A program made the translations under genes and the position numbers. Positions 1-7,149 of a stretch of 18,217 nt of DNA are shown piece after piece; position 1 is the stretch's first letter; each line of letters opens with the position of its first letter. Under the pieces are notes generated by a model. The model saw only the letters and a list, made by a program, of their open reading frames with translations, made no database searches and was not told where the DNA came from. Source of the stretch: Candidatus Aerophobus profundus SCGC AAA252-L23 (GTDB lineage Bacteria; Aerophobota; Aerophobia; Aerophobales; Aerophobaceae); assembly GCA_000402295.1 (NCBI GenBank), contig AQRW01000185.1:1-18217 (forward strand). Direction: 5' to 3'.

Positions 1-57
1 TTTTTATTCCTGGGGAGATATATCGTTAGAGGTTTAACTTTTGGAGCTATAAAATAG
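1..57 (+). CDS. ABC transporter permease, C-terminal end (partial)
   Basis: Only the last 18 codons and a TAG stop are in the window. They read FLFLGRYIVRGLTFGAIK, which matches the usual C-terminus of MalG-type (carbohydrate or related) ABC permeases, where a last membrane helix is followed by a (Q/E)(R/K)Y-(F/L/I)-VRGLT-G-A-(V/I)-K tail. The gene enters from the left edge. The regulator gene starts 15 bp after the stop, so the two are probably co-transcribed. A very similar C-terminus lies on the opposite strand at 1923-2020. The family call rests on a short tail, but the pattern is characteristic. The substrate cannot be read from it. Confidence 0.75.
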   Translation, partial: FLFLGRYIVRGLTFGAIK

Positions 58-72
58 TGATAGGAGTTTAGC

Positions 73-630
73 TTGGACATCAGTTTTATTAACAAGATAA
101 CAGTTTTAACTCTGGGGCAGCGGATTCGGGAAATCAGGAAAAGTCAGAATAAGAGTTTGGAGGAAGTGGCCGGACGAATAGGGATAACTAAATCCCACCT
201 CAGTCAGATAGAACGAGGTAAAGTGAATCCCTCGGTTAATACATTGTGGTCCCTGGCCGATGCCCTAAAAACACCCGTAGGCAACTTATTCAGTGTTAAT
301 GAAAAAAAAGGGACTTTCTTAAATTCAATTAAAGCCCAGTTTATCTGGGACGGGGTAAAATGTTTCTCTCTCTATCCGGCTTTTAGAACGGACTTTGAAT
401 TTACTTACATAGAATACGGAGTTGGAAGTAATACGGGAAAACGATTAGGAAGACATGGGGGCATAGAGTGCCTTTTAATCCTGGATGGCACCGTTAAGTT
501 CACCCTTGGTGATAAAGAATATATCCTGAGTAAAGAACAAAGTATTCAATTTTGGGGAAATATACCCCACGGAGTAGAAAATATTGGGGACAAGAAAGCC
601 ACAGCCATTTATGTCATTTCTCCGGACTAA
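73..630 (+). CDS. XRE-family regulator with C-terminal cupin domain
   Basis: This 185-residue protein has the two-part layout of XRE-cupin regulators such as PuuR. Residues about 15-70 form a helix-turn-helix (LGQRIREIRKSQNKSLEEVA, then SHLSQIERGKVNPSVNTL), and residues about 115-183 form a small cupin barrel (ECLLILDGTVKFTLGDKEY, then FWGNIPHGVENIGD). In this family the cupin senses a small molecule and the HTH binds operators of catabolic or transport genes. The start is TTG, preceded by AGGAG at 62-66 with 6-nt spacing. It follows an ABC permease in the same direction and its stop overlaps the stop of the convergent M20 gene by 2 bp. It probably controls the permease operon, the aminotransferase/M20 genes, or both; that target is an inference. 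Confidence 0.92.
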   Translation: MDISFINKITVLTLGQRIREIRKSQNKSLEEVAGRIGITKSHLSQIERGKVNPSVNTLWSLADALKTPVGNLFSVNEKKGTFLNSIKAQFIWDGVKCFSLYPAFRTDFEFTYIEYGVGSNTGKRLGRHGGIECLLILDGTVKFTLGDKEYILSKEQSIQFWGNIPHGVENIGDKKATAIYVISPD

Positions 631-1916
631 TCGAGTCTTTTTTTACTCCACTTCAGTATACCCAAGGCAAGAATCTTGGTGAAAAAAACTAATTCATCTA
701 TCCGGATAAACTCATCCACTCTATGAGCTAAGCTTATATCTCCGGGTCCAAAAACAATGCTCGGAGTCTTGCCGTATAATACTCTCAGTCGCATATCACA
801 TCCAGCCGGGAATCCGGCTATCTGGGCTTCTTCATCACTAATTTCGCGATAAGCTCTTTGGAAGGTTTTTATTAAAGGATGGGCCAGGGGAATCTGGACC
901 CCCGGAAAATGAAGTCCAAACCACTCAACTTTAGGAGGATGCTTCTTAAGCCAGGAATCCTTCTGGGCTGCTTGTTCAATGGCCCGTTCGAATTCTTTTC
1001 TTACTGTTTTTAGCTCTTCTCCGGGAAGGAATTCAATGGCTCCTTCTAATATACATTCCTCCGGTACAGCCGAGGGCCATTCTCCGCTGTTGAACTTTCC
1101 CACCAAGAGAGGAACAGGAACCGGATAATTAGTGTAAAGGGGATGGCCTTGAGTTTTTTCATTACGCGTCTCTTTCAAGTTTTGAATAGCTCCGTATAGC
1201 AAGATGGCTTTCTCTGCCGCGCTTATCCCTTTATGCATTACCCCGGCATGAGCACCTTTACCTTCTACCCTTACTCTCCAAAAAGAGGCTCCTCGGTGAG
1301 CCGGTTCAATCTTGCATGAAGTTGGCTCAGTAAATATGGCTCCATCGGCATTATAGCCCTCCAAGATAGAGGCTAAGGTTCCATTTCCACCCTTCTCCTC
1401 ATCCACCACTACTTCTACTATCACATCCCCGAGAGGAGCTAAGTCCAATTTCAGGAGTATCTCCAGGGCCTTGATCATTCCGGCAACCCCTCCCTTCATA
1501 TCACAGGCTCCTCTTCCGTATATCTTGCCCTCAGAGACTTCTGCTCCCCAGGGGTTATGAGACCATCTCTTTAGCGGCTCGGGAGTGACCACATCGATAT
1601 GCCCATTAAGAATTAAAGACTGTCCCTTACCTTTTCCTTTATGGATACCCACTACATTGGGTCTCCCCTTATAATCTGCTCCTGTGTCTATATAGGCGGG
1701 ATGCTCTCTCATCTTGGTGATTTGAGGGTCCCACATTTTTACTGCTAATCCCATCTCCCTTAAATAGGGAGCTACGAACTCCTGAACCTCTTTTTCTTCT
1801 CCCGTCACACTGGGTATCTTAATTAACTGTCGGCAGAAATCAACAATTTCCTGTCTTTTTGTTTCCACCGTTTCACTTATTAGTCTGGCTAACTGAGGTA
1901 GTTCTTCTTCTCGCAT
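627..1916 (-). CDS. M20-family deacylase/peptidase (ArgE/DapE-like)
   Basis: A zinc-dependent amidohydrolase of 429 residues, the normal length for the acetylornithine deacetylase / succinyl-diaminopimelate desuccinylase group. Visible motifs are NGHIDVV (first metal ligand H106 with D108), GRGACDMKGG (bridging D139), VVDEEKGGNG (catalytic Glu at 173 or 174), FTEPTS (E197), and a late LAHRVDE histidine. The dimerisation domain lies between roughly residues 205 and 320. It should cleave an N-acyl amino acid or a small peptide in the cytoplasm. The start ATG has AAAGGA just upstream, and the stop of a permease remnant lies 6 bp before it. The nearby aminotransferase suggests catabolism rather than arginine or lysine synthesis. 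Exact substrate unknown. Confidence 0.93.
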   Translation of the reverse strand: MREEELPQLARLISETVETKRQEIVDFCRQLIKIPSVTGEEKEVQEFVAPYLREMGLAVKMWDPQITKMREHPAYIDTGADYKGRPNVVGIHKGKGKGQSLILNGHIDVVTPEPLKRWSHNPWGAEVSEGKIYGRGACDMKGGVAGMIKALEILLKLDLAPLGDVIVEVVVDEEKGGNGTLASILEGYNADGAIFTEPTSCKIEPAHRGASFWRVRVEGKGAHAGVMHKGISAAEKAILLYGAIQNLKETRNEKTQGHPLYTNYPVPVPLLVGKFNSGEWPSAVPEECILEGAIEFLPGEELKTVRKEFERAIEQAAQKDSWLKKHPPKVEWFGLHFPGVQIPLAHPLIKTFQRAYREISDEEAQIAGFPAGCDMRLRVLYGKTPSIVFGPGDISLAHRVDEFIRIDELVFFTKILALGILKWSKKRLD

Positions 1917-1922
1917 TTTTTA

Positions 1923-2020
1923 TTATCCTTTAATAGCTCCAAAAGTCAGGCCTCTAACCAGATATTTCTCCAAAACCAAGAAGATCAAGATAAAAAGTAG
2001 TATAGTGATACTTAAGCAAA
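1923..2020 (-). pseudogene. Remnant of an ABC permease C-terminus
   Basis: Between the aminotransferase stop and the M20 start, the minus strand reads LSITILLFILIFLVLEKYLV followed by RGLTFGAIKG and a TAA stop. This is a last transmembrane helix plus the conserved tail of a MalG-type ABC permease, without the rest of the gene. The frame is open back to the aminotransferase stop codon but differs from the aminotransferase frame, so it is not an extension of that protein. Fourteen of 18 residues match the permease tail at 1-57. The permease was once the gene just upstream of the M20 deacylase, and its body has been lost where the aminotransferase now ends. Recognition of the tail is strong; the history is inferred. 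Confidence 0.7.
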
Positions 2021-3334
2021 CTATTTGATTTGCTTGATTACCGCTCGCATTTTTTCCAGGGTTTCATCTATGTCAGCCTGGGTGTGAGCTGCGGAAACAG
2101 TAAGATCAGTGTGAAAATATAATCCTTTCTCGATACATCCCCGGAAGAAACGTTGAGTTAATTTCTGATCAACTTTCTTGAAGTCTCGGTAATCGGTCAA
2201 AGGCTCGGTTATCCCAAAATAGATATAGAAACTACTCCCCAAATGTTGCACCCGAGCCGGTATGCCTTCCTCATCAAAAAGATCTTGCATTTTTTCAAAC
2301 AAAAGGTTAGCGGTAGCAAAAAGTTGAGGATAAAAATTGGGTCTCCGCATTATATTCAATGAAGCCATAGCCGCTGCCGCTCCCATCAAGTTACCAGAGA
2401 AGGTTCCTCCGTGAGCTACCGGCAGTTCAGGATCTATTATTTTTGACATAATCTCCTTTTTACCCGCCACTGCCGCTAGGGGCACCCCATTACTGAGAGC
2501 TTTGCTCAGAGTACACAAATCAGGGGTAACCCCATAATAACCCTGAGCGCAGGAGAGCCCAACCCGAAAACCGGAAAGCACCTCATCGTATATTACCACC
2601 ATCTCATGTTCATGAGCAATTTCGTTGACCTTTTCCAAATATTCTCTGGTAGTGGTAATACAACCATTGTTAAAGTCAACAGGATTCATAATGATCCCGG
2701 CAATCTGCTCTGCCTCTTGGTGAACTACTTTTTCCAGCACCTCCAGGTTGTTCCAGGGAATCACAATCATAGTTTCCCTGGCAATGGCTCGCGGAATGCC
2801 CGCCGAAAAAGGATTAATTCGAGAAGGACGATCCCCAGGATTAGTATAGTCTACCAGGGCCGCCAGGTTATTAAAAAGAGCATAATCATGGATGCCGTGG
2901 AAATGACCGTCCATGCGGATGATTTTTTCCCTACCGGTGAAGCCTCTGGCCAGGCGCATGGCTAACAAGGTAGCTTCGCTGCCGGAACTGGGAAAACGCA
3001 CTCGTTCAGCACAGGGGATAATCTCCGTAATCAACTTAGCTAATTCAATAACAAGGGGAGCATCAAATTGGGCAAAAAAGCCGTTCTCCAACACCGCTAA
3101 AATAGCCTGTTTAATTTCGGGACGGTTATGACCCAGCAAGACTGCTCCATGACCCATAAAATAATCAATGTATTTCTTACCGGTGATATCATAGGAATAT
3201 GCCCCGTCAGCCCTGGAGACATACATGGGGATACCGGTAAAACGATTGATTCGGAAGTTGGAAGAAACACCTCCTACTAAATACTGTTTTCCGTACTCTT
3301 GTAAAGAAGTTAATGTCCATTTCTTCTGGGTCAT
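2021..3334 (-). CDS. Class III aminotransferase, glutamate-1-semialdehyde-aminotransferase type
   Basis: A PLP enzyme of 437 residues. Visible motifs are FPSSGSEATLLAMRLAR (cofactor phosphate contact, residues 114-130), DGHFHGIHD (142-150), VVIYDEVLSGFRVG (D250 pairs with the pyridine nitrogen), and TLSKALSNGVPLAA with the Schiff-base lysine K278. The sequence follows the HemL-like branch, but GSA aminotransferase for heme would normally sit with heme genes and use a different N-terminus, so I do not call it hemL. A role on a beta- or omega-amino compound is plausible from the neighbouring M20 deacylase, ABC permease ends and XRE-cupin regulator. The start is firm: AGGAGG, 7-nt spacer, ATG. 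Its promoter is predicted at 3370-3398. Confidence 0.92.
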   Translation of the reverse strand: MTQKKWTLTSLQEYGKQYLVGGVSSNFRINRFTGIPMYVSRADGAYSYDITGKKYIDYFMGHGAVLLGHNRPEIKQAILAVLENGFFAQFDAPLVIELAKLITEIIPCAERVRFPSSGSEATLLAMRLARGFTGREKIIRMDGHFHGIHDYALFNNLAALVDYTNPGDRPSRINPFSAGIPRAIARETMIVIPWNNLEVLEKVVHQEAEQIAGIIMNPVDFNNGCITTTREYLEKVNEIAHEHEMVVIYDEVLSGFRVGLSCAQGYYGVTPDLCTLSKALSNGVPLAAVAGKKEIMSKIIDPELPVAHGGTFSGNLMGAAAAMASLNIMRRPNFYPQLFATANLLFEKMQDLFDEEGIPARVQHLGSSFYIYFGITEPLTDYRDFKKVDQKLTQRFFRGCIEKGLYFHTDLTVSAAHTQADIDETLEKMRAVIKQIK

Positions 3335-3369
3335 CAGTGTACCTCCTAAGATTAAGACTTTTCAGAGAA

Positions 3370-3398
3370 AATTTACCATCTCTGGTTGACTCTGTCAA
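3370..3398 (-). promoter_or_regulatory. Promoter of the aminotransferase gene with operator-like palindrome
   Basis: On the minus strand a perfect TTGACA (3393-3398) is followed after 17 bp by TAAATT (3370-3375), about 35 bp before the AGGAGG site of the aminotransferase gene. The -35 box lies in the palindrome TTGAC-TCT-GTCAA (3386-3398, plus strand), placed where a repressor would block polymerase. The XRE-cupin protein is the obvious local candidate to bind it. The binding is inferred; the sequence match is seen. Confidence 0.55.
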
Positions 3399-3489
3399 AT
3401 AAATGTTATCCAAACCTTCAGCATCATCTTGAATATCATCTGTTTCAAGTATTACCCGGTGGTACCTTGCAAGTTTCATATTTGATAAT

Positions 3490-3727
3490 CAAGTTTTGCA
3501 GGAAAAGAATGGTAGGCGCAGGCGTTAACTCCTTTGTTATGATCCGGTAGTCGCAGGCTTTAGCCTGCGTTTATTTGCGCAGCTTAAAACTTGCGGCTAC
3601 CCAGAATGGGATATCTGTGATTTTGAGGTTAATCTTTCTTTCCTTATGTAAATTACGGTTAATTCAAACCTTACGGATTAAAAAGTGTTCTAAGAGATTC
3701 CGTAGGACAAGTTTCCTGCAAAACTTG
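3490..3727. repeat. 238-bp segment bounded by 16-bp perfect inverted repeats
   Basis: CAAGTTTTGCAGGAAA at 3490-3505 is matched exactly by its reverse complement at 3712-3727. The enclosed 206 bp has no gene and contains a 56-bp REP-like palindrome (3546-3601) and a small imperfect hairpin (CCTTACGGA, 3669-3677, with TCCGTAGG, 3699-3706). The arrangement resembles a MITE, a short non-autonomous element with terminal inverted repeats. No clear target-site duplication was found. A good TTGACA promoter begins 2 bp after the right repeat. Confidence 0.45.
3546..3601. repeat. REP-like palindromic element, copy A
   Basis: A 56-bp element built from an outer stem (GGTAG.CGCAG with .TGCGGCTACC) and an inner hairpin GCAGGC-TTTA-GCCTGC. 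It matches the element at 13032-13087 in 52 of 56 positions. Copy A carries changes that weaken the second inner hairpin. Such GCAGGC/GCCTGC elements are dispersed, often near REP-associated Y1 transposases. No transposase is in this window. Confidence 0.7.
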
Positions 3728-3728
3728 T

Positions 3729-3757
3729 TTGACAGACTTGGACAGAGAAAGTATAGT
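3729..3757 (+). promoter_or_regulatory. Promoter upstream of the 182-residue unknown protein
   Basis: TTGACA at 3729-3734 and TATAGT at 3752-3757 are separated by 17 bp, a near-consensus sigma-70 promoter. It predicts a transcript start near 3764 and a leader of about 80 nt before the gene at 3844. Experimental support is absent. Confidence 0.55.
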
Positions 3758-3843
3758 AAAAAAATACTCATCCAGGATTTCCTCCTTACTTCTGGCTAAG
3801 CTGGTTTTTCTCTTTTCATTTCCCAAAGTAAGAAAAAGTCAGC

Positions 3844-4392
3844 TTGCGATGGTCAAGGACTAACCGTCTGAGAGGCACTGAAATACGGGAGAAACCGCAG
3901 GCTAAACTCTGGCATATAAAACTTCAAAAAGCAGGAGAAACTATTTCTCTCTACACGGTTTCCGAAAAGAAACCCCTACTTATTTTTGAATCCTATTTCG
4001 CCAGATTGCGAAGAATGGTGCAAATAACTCCACCTGGCCGGTCTGGAGAACCACTGTTTTTTTTCAGTGAAGAAGAAAAAGCTGAGGTAGAAAAAGCTAC
4101 CGAGATGTTCGGCTTCGAACTGAAAGCCATTACCGAAAAACAGATAATTTTGCAAGTGGAAAATCCGGAAAATGAAATTCTTTGGGAAGTGGCCTTTTTT
4201 AGTCCACAAGCCAGAGGCCTTTGGACAGTCAAGTATTTTTTTGCCCAGGACAAAAAGAAGATGAGGAGCCGGGTAGAAAAATTTAGGCCGAAAGGCCACC
4301 GGATTAGTGTGAAGAAAGCTATCAGAATGGGCCAATACCCCATAGAGGATATTACCAAAGATAGTCTACTCCTAAGGAGAGGAAATAAGTAG
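3844..4392 (+). CDS. Uncharacterised protein, 182 residues
   Basis: I do not recognise this protein. It is hydrophilic, highly charged and lysine-rich, with no membrane segment, signal peptide or cysteine cluster. The centre (about 75-130) looks like mixed alpha/beta (SEEEKAEVEKATEMFGFEL, then IILQVENPENEILWEVAFF), and the C-terminus ends in a basic helix with RPKGHRISVKKAIRMGQYP. The frame is preferred over the antisense frames because its amino-acid balance is that of a soluble protein and a good promoter lies upstream. The start is uncertain: the frame opens at 3832, the first usable codon is TTG at 3844 without a good ribosome site, and a CTG at 3868 has AAGGA 8 nt upstream. A 5' truncation is possible. 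It could be a nucleic-acid-associated protein, but nothing proves this. Confidence 0.6.
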   Translation: MRWSRTNRLRGTEIREKPQAKLWHIKLQKAGETISLYTVSEKKPLLIFESYFARLRRMVQITPPGRSGEPLFFFSEEEKAEVEKATEMFGFELKAITEKQIILQVENPENEILWEVAFFSPQARGLWTVKYFFAQDKKKMRSRVEKFRPKGHRISVKKAIRMGQYPIEDITKDSLLLRRGNK

Positions 4393-4409
4393 AATAAAAG
4401 TTCCCAATC

Positions 4410-4438
4410 TTGTTGACCTTGCCTAATTATGATATAAT
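4410..4438 (+). promoter_or_regulatory. Promoter of the RAM-domain gene
   Basis: A perfect TATAAT (4433-4438) lies just upstream of the RAM gene. TTGTTG (4410-4415) gives a 17-bp spacer; the better TTGACC (4413-4418) would give only 14 bp. The -10 box is convincing, the -35 assignment is not. Confidence 0.5.
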
Positions 4439-4469
4439 AACTGGGGAAAAATAGTAGGGAGGTGAAACA

Positions 4470-4766
4470 TTGGAGGAGATTAAACTTCGAGACATGAGAG
4501 GGATAGCCAGGGCTTTCCTCCTGGTTAACGTTGATACTGGAAAAGAAGACCCCGTAGTAAATAAACTTCTCAAATTAGAAGAGATCCGCGAAGCTCACAT
4601 TGTCCCTGGAGACTGGGACATCATTGCAGTAATTGAAGTTGAAAAAGCGTTAGTGAAACCATCCTCCGAGCGCATCACCGAATTAGTTAAAGACAAAGTC
4701 CGGAAAATCTCCGGAATTACCCACACGATCACCTTGATTCCCGCTGTTTCCAAGATAAAAGAATAG
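4470..4766 (+). CDS. Stand-alone RAM domain protein (Lrp/AsnC effector domain)
   Basis: A 98-residue protein that consists only of the regulation-of-amino-acid-metabolism (RAM) fold of Lrp/AsnC regulators, without the N-terminal helix-turn-helix. The pattern is ARAFLLVNVDTG, then LEEIREAHIVPGDWDIIAVI, then VRKISGITHTITLIP. That is the beta-alpha-beta-beta-alpha-beta order, with the GDWD turn at the usual ligand-binding edge. Such proteins form dimers and higher oligomers and bind amino acids; they may modulate full-length Lrp proteins. The start is TTG, preceded by GGGAGGTGA with good spacing, and the ORF is full length rather than a truncated regulator. It has its own promoter and is convergent with the HAD gene. 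No amino-acid gene sits beside it, so its partner is unknown. Confidence 0.85.
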   Translation: MEEIKLRDMRGIARAFLLVNVDTGKEDPVVNKLLKLEEIREAHIVPGDWDIIAVIEVEKALVKPSSERITELVKDKVRKISGITHTITLIPAVSKIKE

Positions 4767-4816
4767 AAAATTCTGCTGATAAGGCCTTCAATTTTTCACT
4801 ATGAGCCTGCGATTAG

Positions 4817-5452
4817 TCAAACTTGAGTATTCCGGGTGATTAATTCCCTTAAATCCCTTAGAGAATCAATTACAACGTGGGCATGGGGAGAAGAAAACTG
4901 AAGTTGACTTCTCAAGAGAACACTGAGGACCCCGGCTCTCCACCCAGAAAGCATATCAAATTCGTAGTCTCCCAGGAAAAGAGTGGCCTGGGGAGATACC
5001 TTCATTTTCTGGCAGGCTAGAAGAATGGGCTCGGCAGAAGGTTTAGGTGGAGCATCCTGGCGAGTGACTATAACATTGAAGCTGAAACCAAATTTTTCTG
5101 AGACTATCTTTACTGTTTGCCGGCTGTTTCGGGTAACTACCGCCTTTTTAATTTGCCTCTTTTCTAAAAAGGTAAAAAGTTCTCTTACTCCACAAGTAAG
5201 TTCAGCCTGAAAAGACGCCTTTTTCTCATGGCCCTCCAAGATCTGATGCGCCCGCGTCTTTTCTTCTTCATTCCCCAAAGCTTCTATTTTCTCAAGAATA
5301 GGCTTAGAGTCTACGACACCAAAGATTTCCCGGCTAATAGTATTAAAATCAAGGGGAGAATTAATCAGTACTCCGTCCAAATCAAAAATTACTGCCTCGA
5401 TTACCTTGGATAATCTCTTTTTAACAAGATCTCCACATATGACTTCAATCAT
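4817..5452 (-). CDS. HAD-superfamily phosphatase
   Basis: A cytoplasmic hydrolase of about 211 residues from the chosen ATG. Motif I is VIFDLDGVLINSP (nucleophile and acid/base Asp pair), motif II is VVTRNSRQ, a lysine follows at PPKPSAEP (motif III), and motif IV is FLGDYEFDMLSG. The insertion between motifs I and II is an all-helical C1 cap, as in phosphoglycolate phosphatase and beta-phosphoglucomutase relatives. Motif II begins with Thr rather than the more usual Ser, which is allowed. The start is not certain. ATG at 5452 has GGGAG 12 nt upstream; an ATG at 5470 and a TTG at 5494 are in frame but lack ribosome sites. Substrate specificity cannot be told, so neither gph nor pgmB is assigned. 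Confidence 0.85.
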   Translation of the reverse strand: MIEVICGDLVKKRLSKVIEAVIFDLDGVLINSPLDFNTISREIFGVVDSKPILEKIEALGNEEEKTRAHQILEGHEKKASFQAELTCGVRELFTFLEKRQIKKAVVTRNSRQTVKIVSEKFGFSFNVIVTRQDAPPKPSAEPILLACQKMKVSPQATLFLGDYEFDMLSGWRAGVLSVLLRSQLQFSSPHAHVVIDSLRDLRELITRNTQV

Positions 5453-5704
5453 GTACTCTACATCTCCCATCAGCAATAAATTTAAGAGACTCAACTTTTA
5501 ACGCAGGATTTTCCCCGACATCAAGGTAGGACAATTTCCTTATTCTCTCCAAGTATTCCTTGGCTCAGTTCAGTCCCATTACATATAGATATTTTAAATT
5601 ATCTACGCGGAAAGTCAAGTTTATCCGGAGTTCACCAAAAACACTAAGATATAATTATGTACTGAGGGAAAAATTATCCTGTAATTTTCCGGAAATCAAA
5701 AAAC

Positions 5705-5732
5705 TTGTCCTGTCCACTTTTTTTTATATAAT
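5705..5732 (+). promoter_or_regulatory. Promoter of the cupin gene
   Basis: TTGTCC (5705-5710), a 16-bp spacer and TATAAT (5727-5732) lie about 70 bp before the cupin start codon. The rest of the 350-bp gap from 5453 is A+T-rich. It contains a second isolated TATAAT (5650-5655) without a -35 partner and a weak hairpin (GGAAAAATTA with TAATTTTCC, 5667-5690). I see no gene there. Confidence 0.5.
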
Positions 5733-5802
5733 GTATTTATCCTTTTCTGATAAACCTCGAAGATGAGATCAAAATTACCTAATAACTGAAAGGAGAGTAA
5801 TA

Positions 5803-7020
5803 ATGAACAGCGAGAAGAAAATAAGATTATTGAAGAAGGTTCTTGATCAGGGTGAAGGAATAGTGAGACTGGCTCCTACCTGGGTACCCCGAACTTTTCT
5901 GCTTCCCGGGCGCAGACTCAAACTGGACCCTCGGGATCTTTACGCCCTGGGAGCCGAACGCGGTGGTATCTGTGAGAGATGGTTAGCTTCCACTACCCAA
6001 GCCGACAATGGCCCGGACACACGGGAAGATGAAGGTCTCAGTTATTTAGTGATTAAAGAAGGCTCAAAAGCTGAGAAAGTCCTCTTAAAAGAAGCCATTG
6101 AGTTATTAGGAGAAATATTTTTAGGTAAAGAAGTCATGAAAAATTACCGCGGCTGGATGACTCTAACTAAGTTCTTCGATAATTTCGGTCCTATTCCTCA
6201 CCATCTACACCAAAGTAACGAACACGCTGAAAAAGTGGGAAGACTGGGTAAACCAGAGGCTTATTACTTTCCTCCCCAGCTCAACTCCACCGAAGGTAGT
6301 TTCCCTTATACCTTTTTTGGTCTGGAACCGGGCACCACTAAACAAGACATTCTTCTCTGTCTAAAAAAGTGGCCTCAGGGAGAAAATGGTATCTTGTATC
6401 ACTCCCGAGCCTATAAATTGAATGTAGGAGACGGCTGGGATATTCCGCCAGGAATACTACACGCCCCGGGTACCCGAGTCACTTATGAAGTACAAAGGGC
6501 CAGTGACGTTTTTGCTATGTTCCAATCGTTGCTTGAAGGTAGACCTGTTTCCTGGGACCTTTTGGTCAAGGATGTTCCCGAAGATAAACAGCACGATTTA
6601 GATTACCTGGTTAGCTTGATTGACTGGGAAGCTAATGTCGATCCAGAATTCATGAAAAATAGATATCATAGGCCTATACCGGCTGGAGATCCGGAAGCAA
6701 TGGAAGATCAGGGTTATTTGGAGAAATGGATAGTTTATGGATCAACATATTTTTCCGGAAAAGAACTAACTGTCTTTCCGGGTAGAAGTATAATCACCCA
6801 GGATGAGGCTGCCTACGGATTAATTGTGGTTCAAGGTCGAGGAAAGATAGGAAAAATGGAAGTAGAGACACCGACATCCATTCGCTTTGGAGAGTTAACC
6901 GGTGATGAGTTATTTGTTACTGTCCCGGCGGCTTCTTCAGTAAAGGTAACTAACACCAGTCAATATGAAAACTTGGTCATCTTAAAACATTTTGGTCCAG
7001 GTAATCCGGCCACTCCTTGA
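5803..7020 (+). CDS. Zinc-cupin protein resembling type I phosphomannose isomerase
   Basis: A 405-residue protein with the metal-site layout of type I mannose-6-phosphate isomerases. GPIPHHLHQSNEHA (H134 and H136) stands where ManA has QVHPDDEYA, GKPEAYYF (E152) matches GK(T/A)E.WY, and PPGILHAPG (H220) matches PAGTVHA.G. The spacing between these sites is like that of the family, and the length is normal. A C-terminal cupin-like barrel spans about 318-400. The substitution of Gln by His at the first ligand and the poor match elsewhere argue against calling it manA. It may isomerise another sugar phosphate or act as a sugar-binding oxidase-like cupin. The start is clear (AAAGGAGAG before ATG). 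It is a single-gene unit with its own promoter and terminator. Confidence 0.78.
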   Translation: MNSEKKIRLLKKVLDQGEGIVRLAPTWVPRTFLLPGRRLKLDPRDLYALGAERGGICERWLASTTQADNGPDTREDEGLSYLVIKEGSKAEKVLLKEAIELLGEIFLGKEVMKNYRGWMTLTKFFDNFGPIPHHLHQSNEHAEKVGRLGKPEAYYFPPQLNSTEGSFPYTFFGLEPGTTKQDILLCLKKWPQGENGILYHSRAYKLNVGDGWDIPPGILHAPGTRVTYEVQRASDVFAMFQSLLEGRPVSWDLLVKDVPEDKQHDLDYLVSLIDWEANVDPEFMKNRYHRPIPAGDPEAMEDQGYLEKWIVYGSTYFSGKELTVFPGRSIITQDEAAYGLIVVQGRGKIGKMEVETPTSIRFGELTGDELFVTVPAASSVKVTNTSQYENLVILKHFGPGNPATP

Positions 7021-7091
7021 GTAAGGGACGGGAATGTATTGTTTGACAAAACCAGGAAGTATTATGATCTAAGTAATAGCTGATATTTTAT

Positions 7092-7127
7092 AAAAACAAG
7101 CGCAATCTAAAGGTTGCGCTTGTTTTT
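7092..7127. terminator. Bidirectional rho-independent terminator
   Basis: A perfect 14-bp stem, AAAAACAAGCGCAA (7092-7105) with its complement (7114-7127), closes an 8-nt loop. The arm ends give a T-run on both strands, so it can stop the cupin transcript (+) and the lipB/radical SAM operon (-), whose last gene ends at 7150. Confidence 0.88.
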
Positions 7128-7149
7128 CGCCGGCCAAAACCGATGGCTA

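Noticed and set aside
3207..3479. Minus-strand frame of 90 codons upstream of and overlapping the aminotransferase gene
   Set aside because: It has no ribosome site, contains the aminotransferase promoter and its AGGAGG site, and its second half is an out-of-frame shadow of the aminotransferase.
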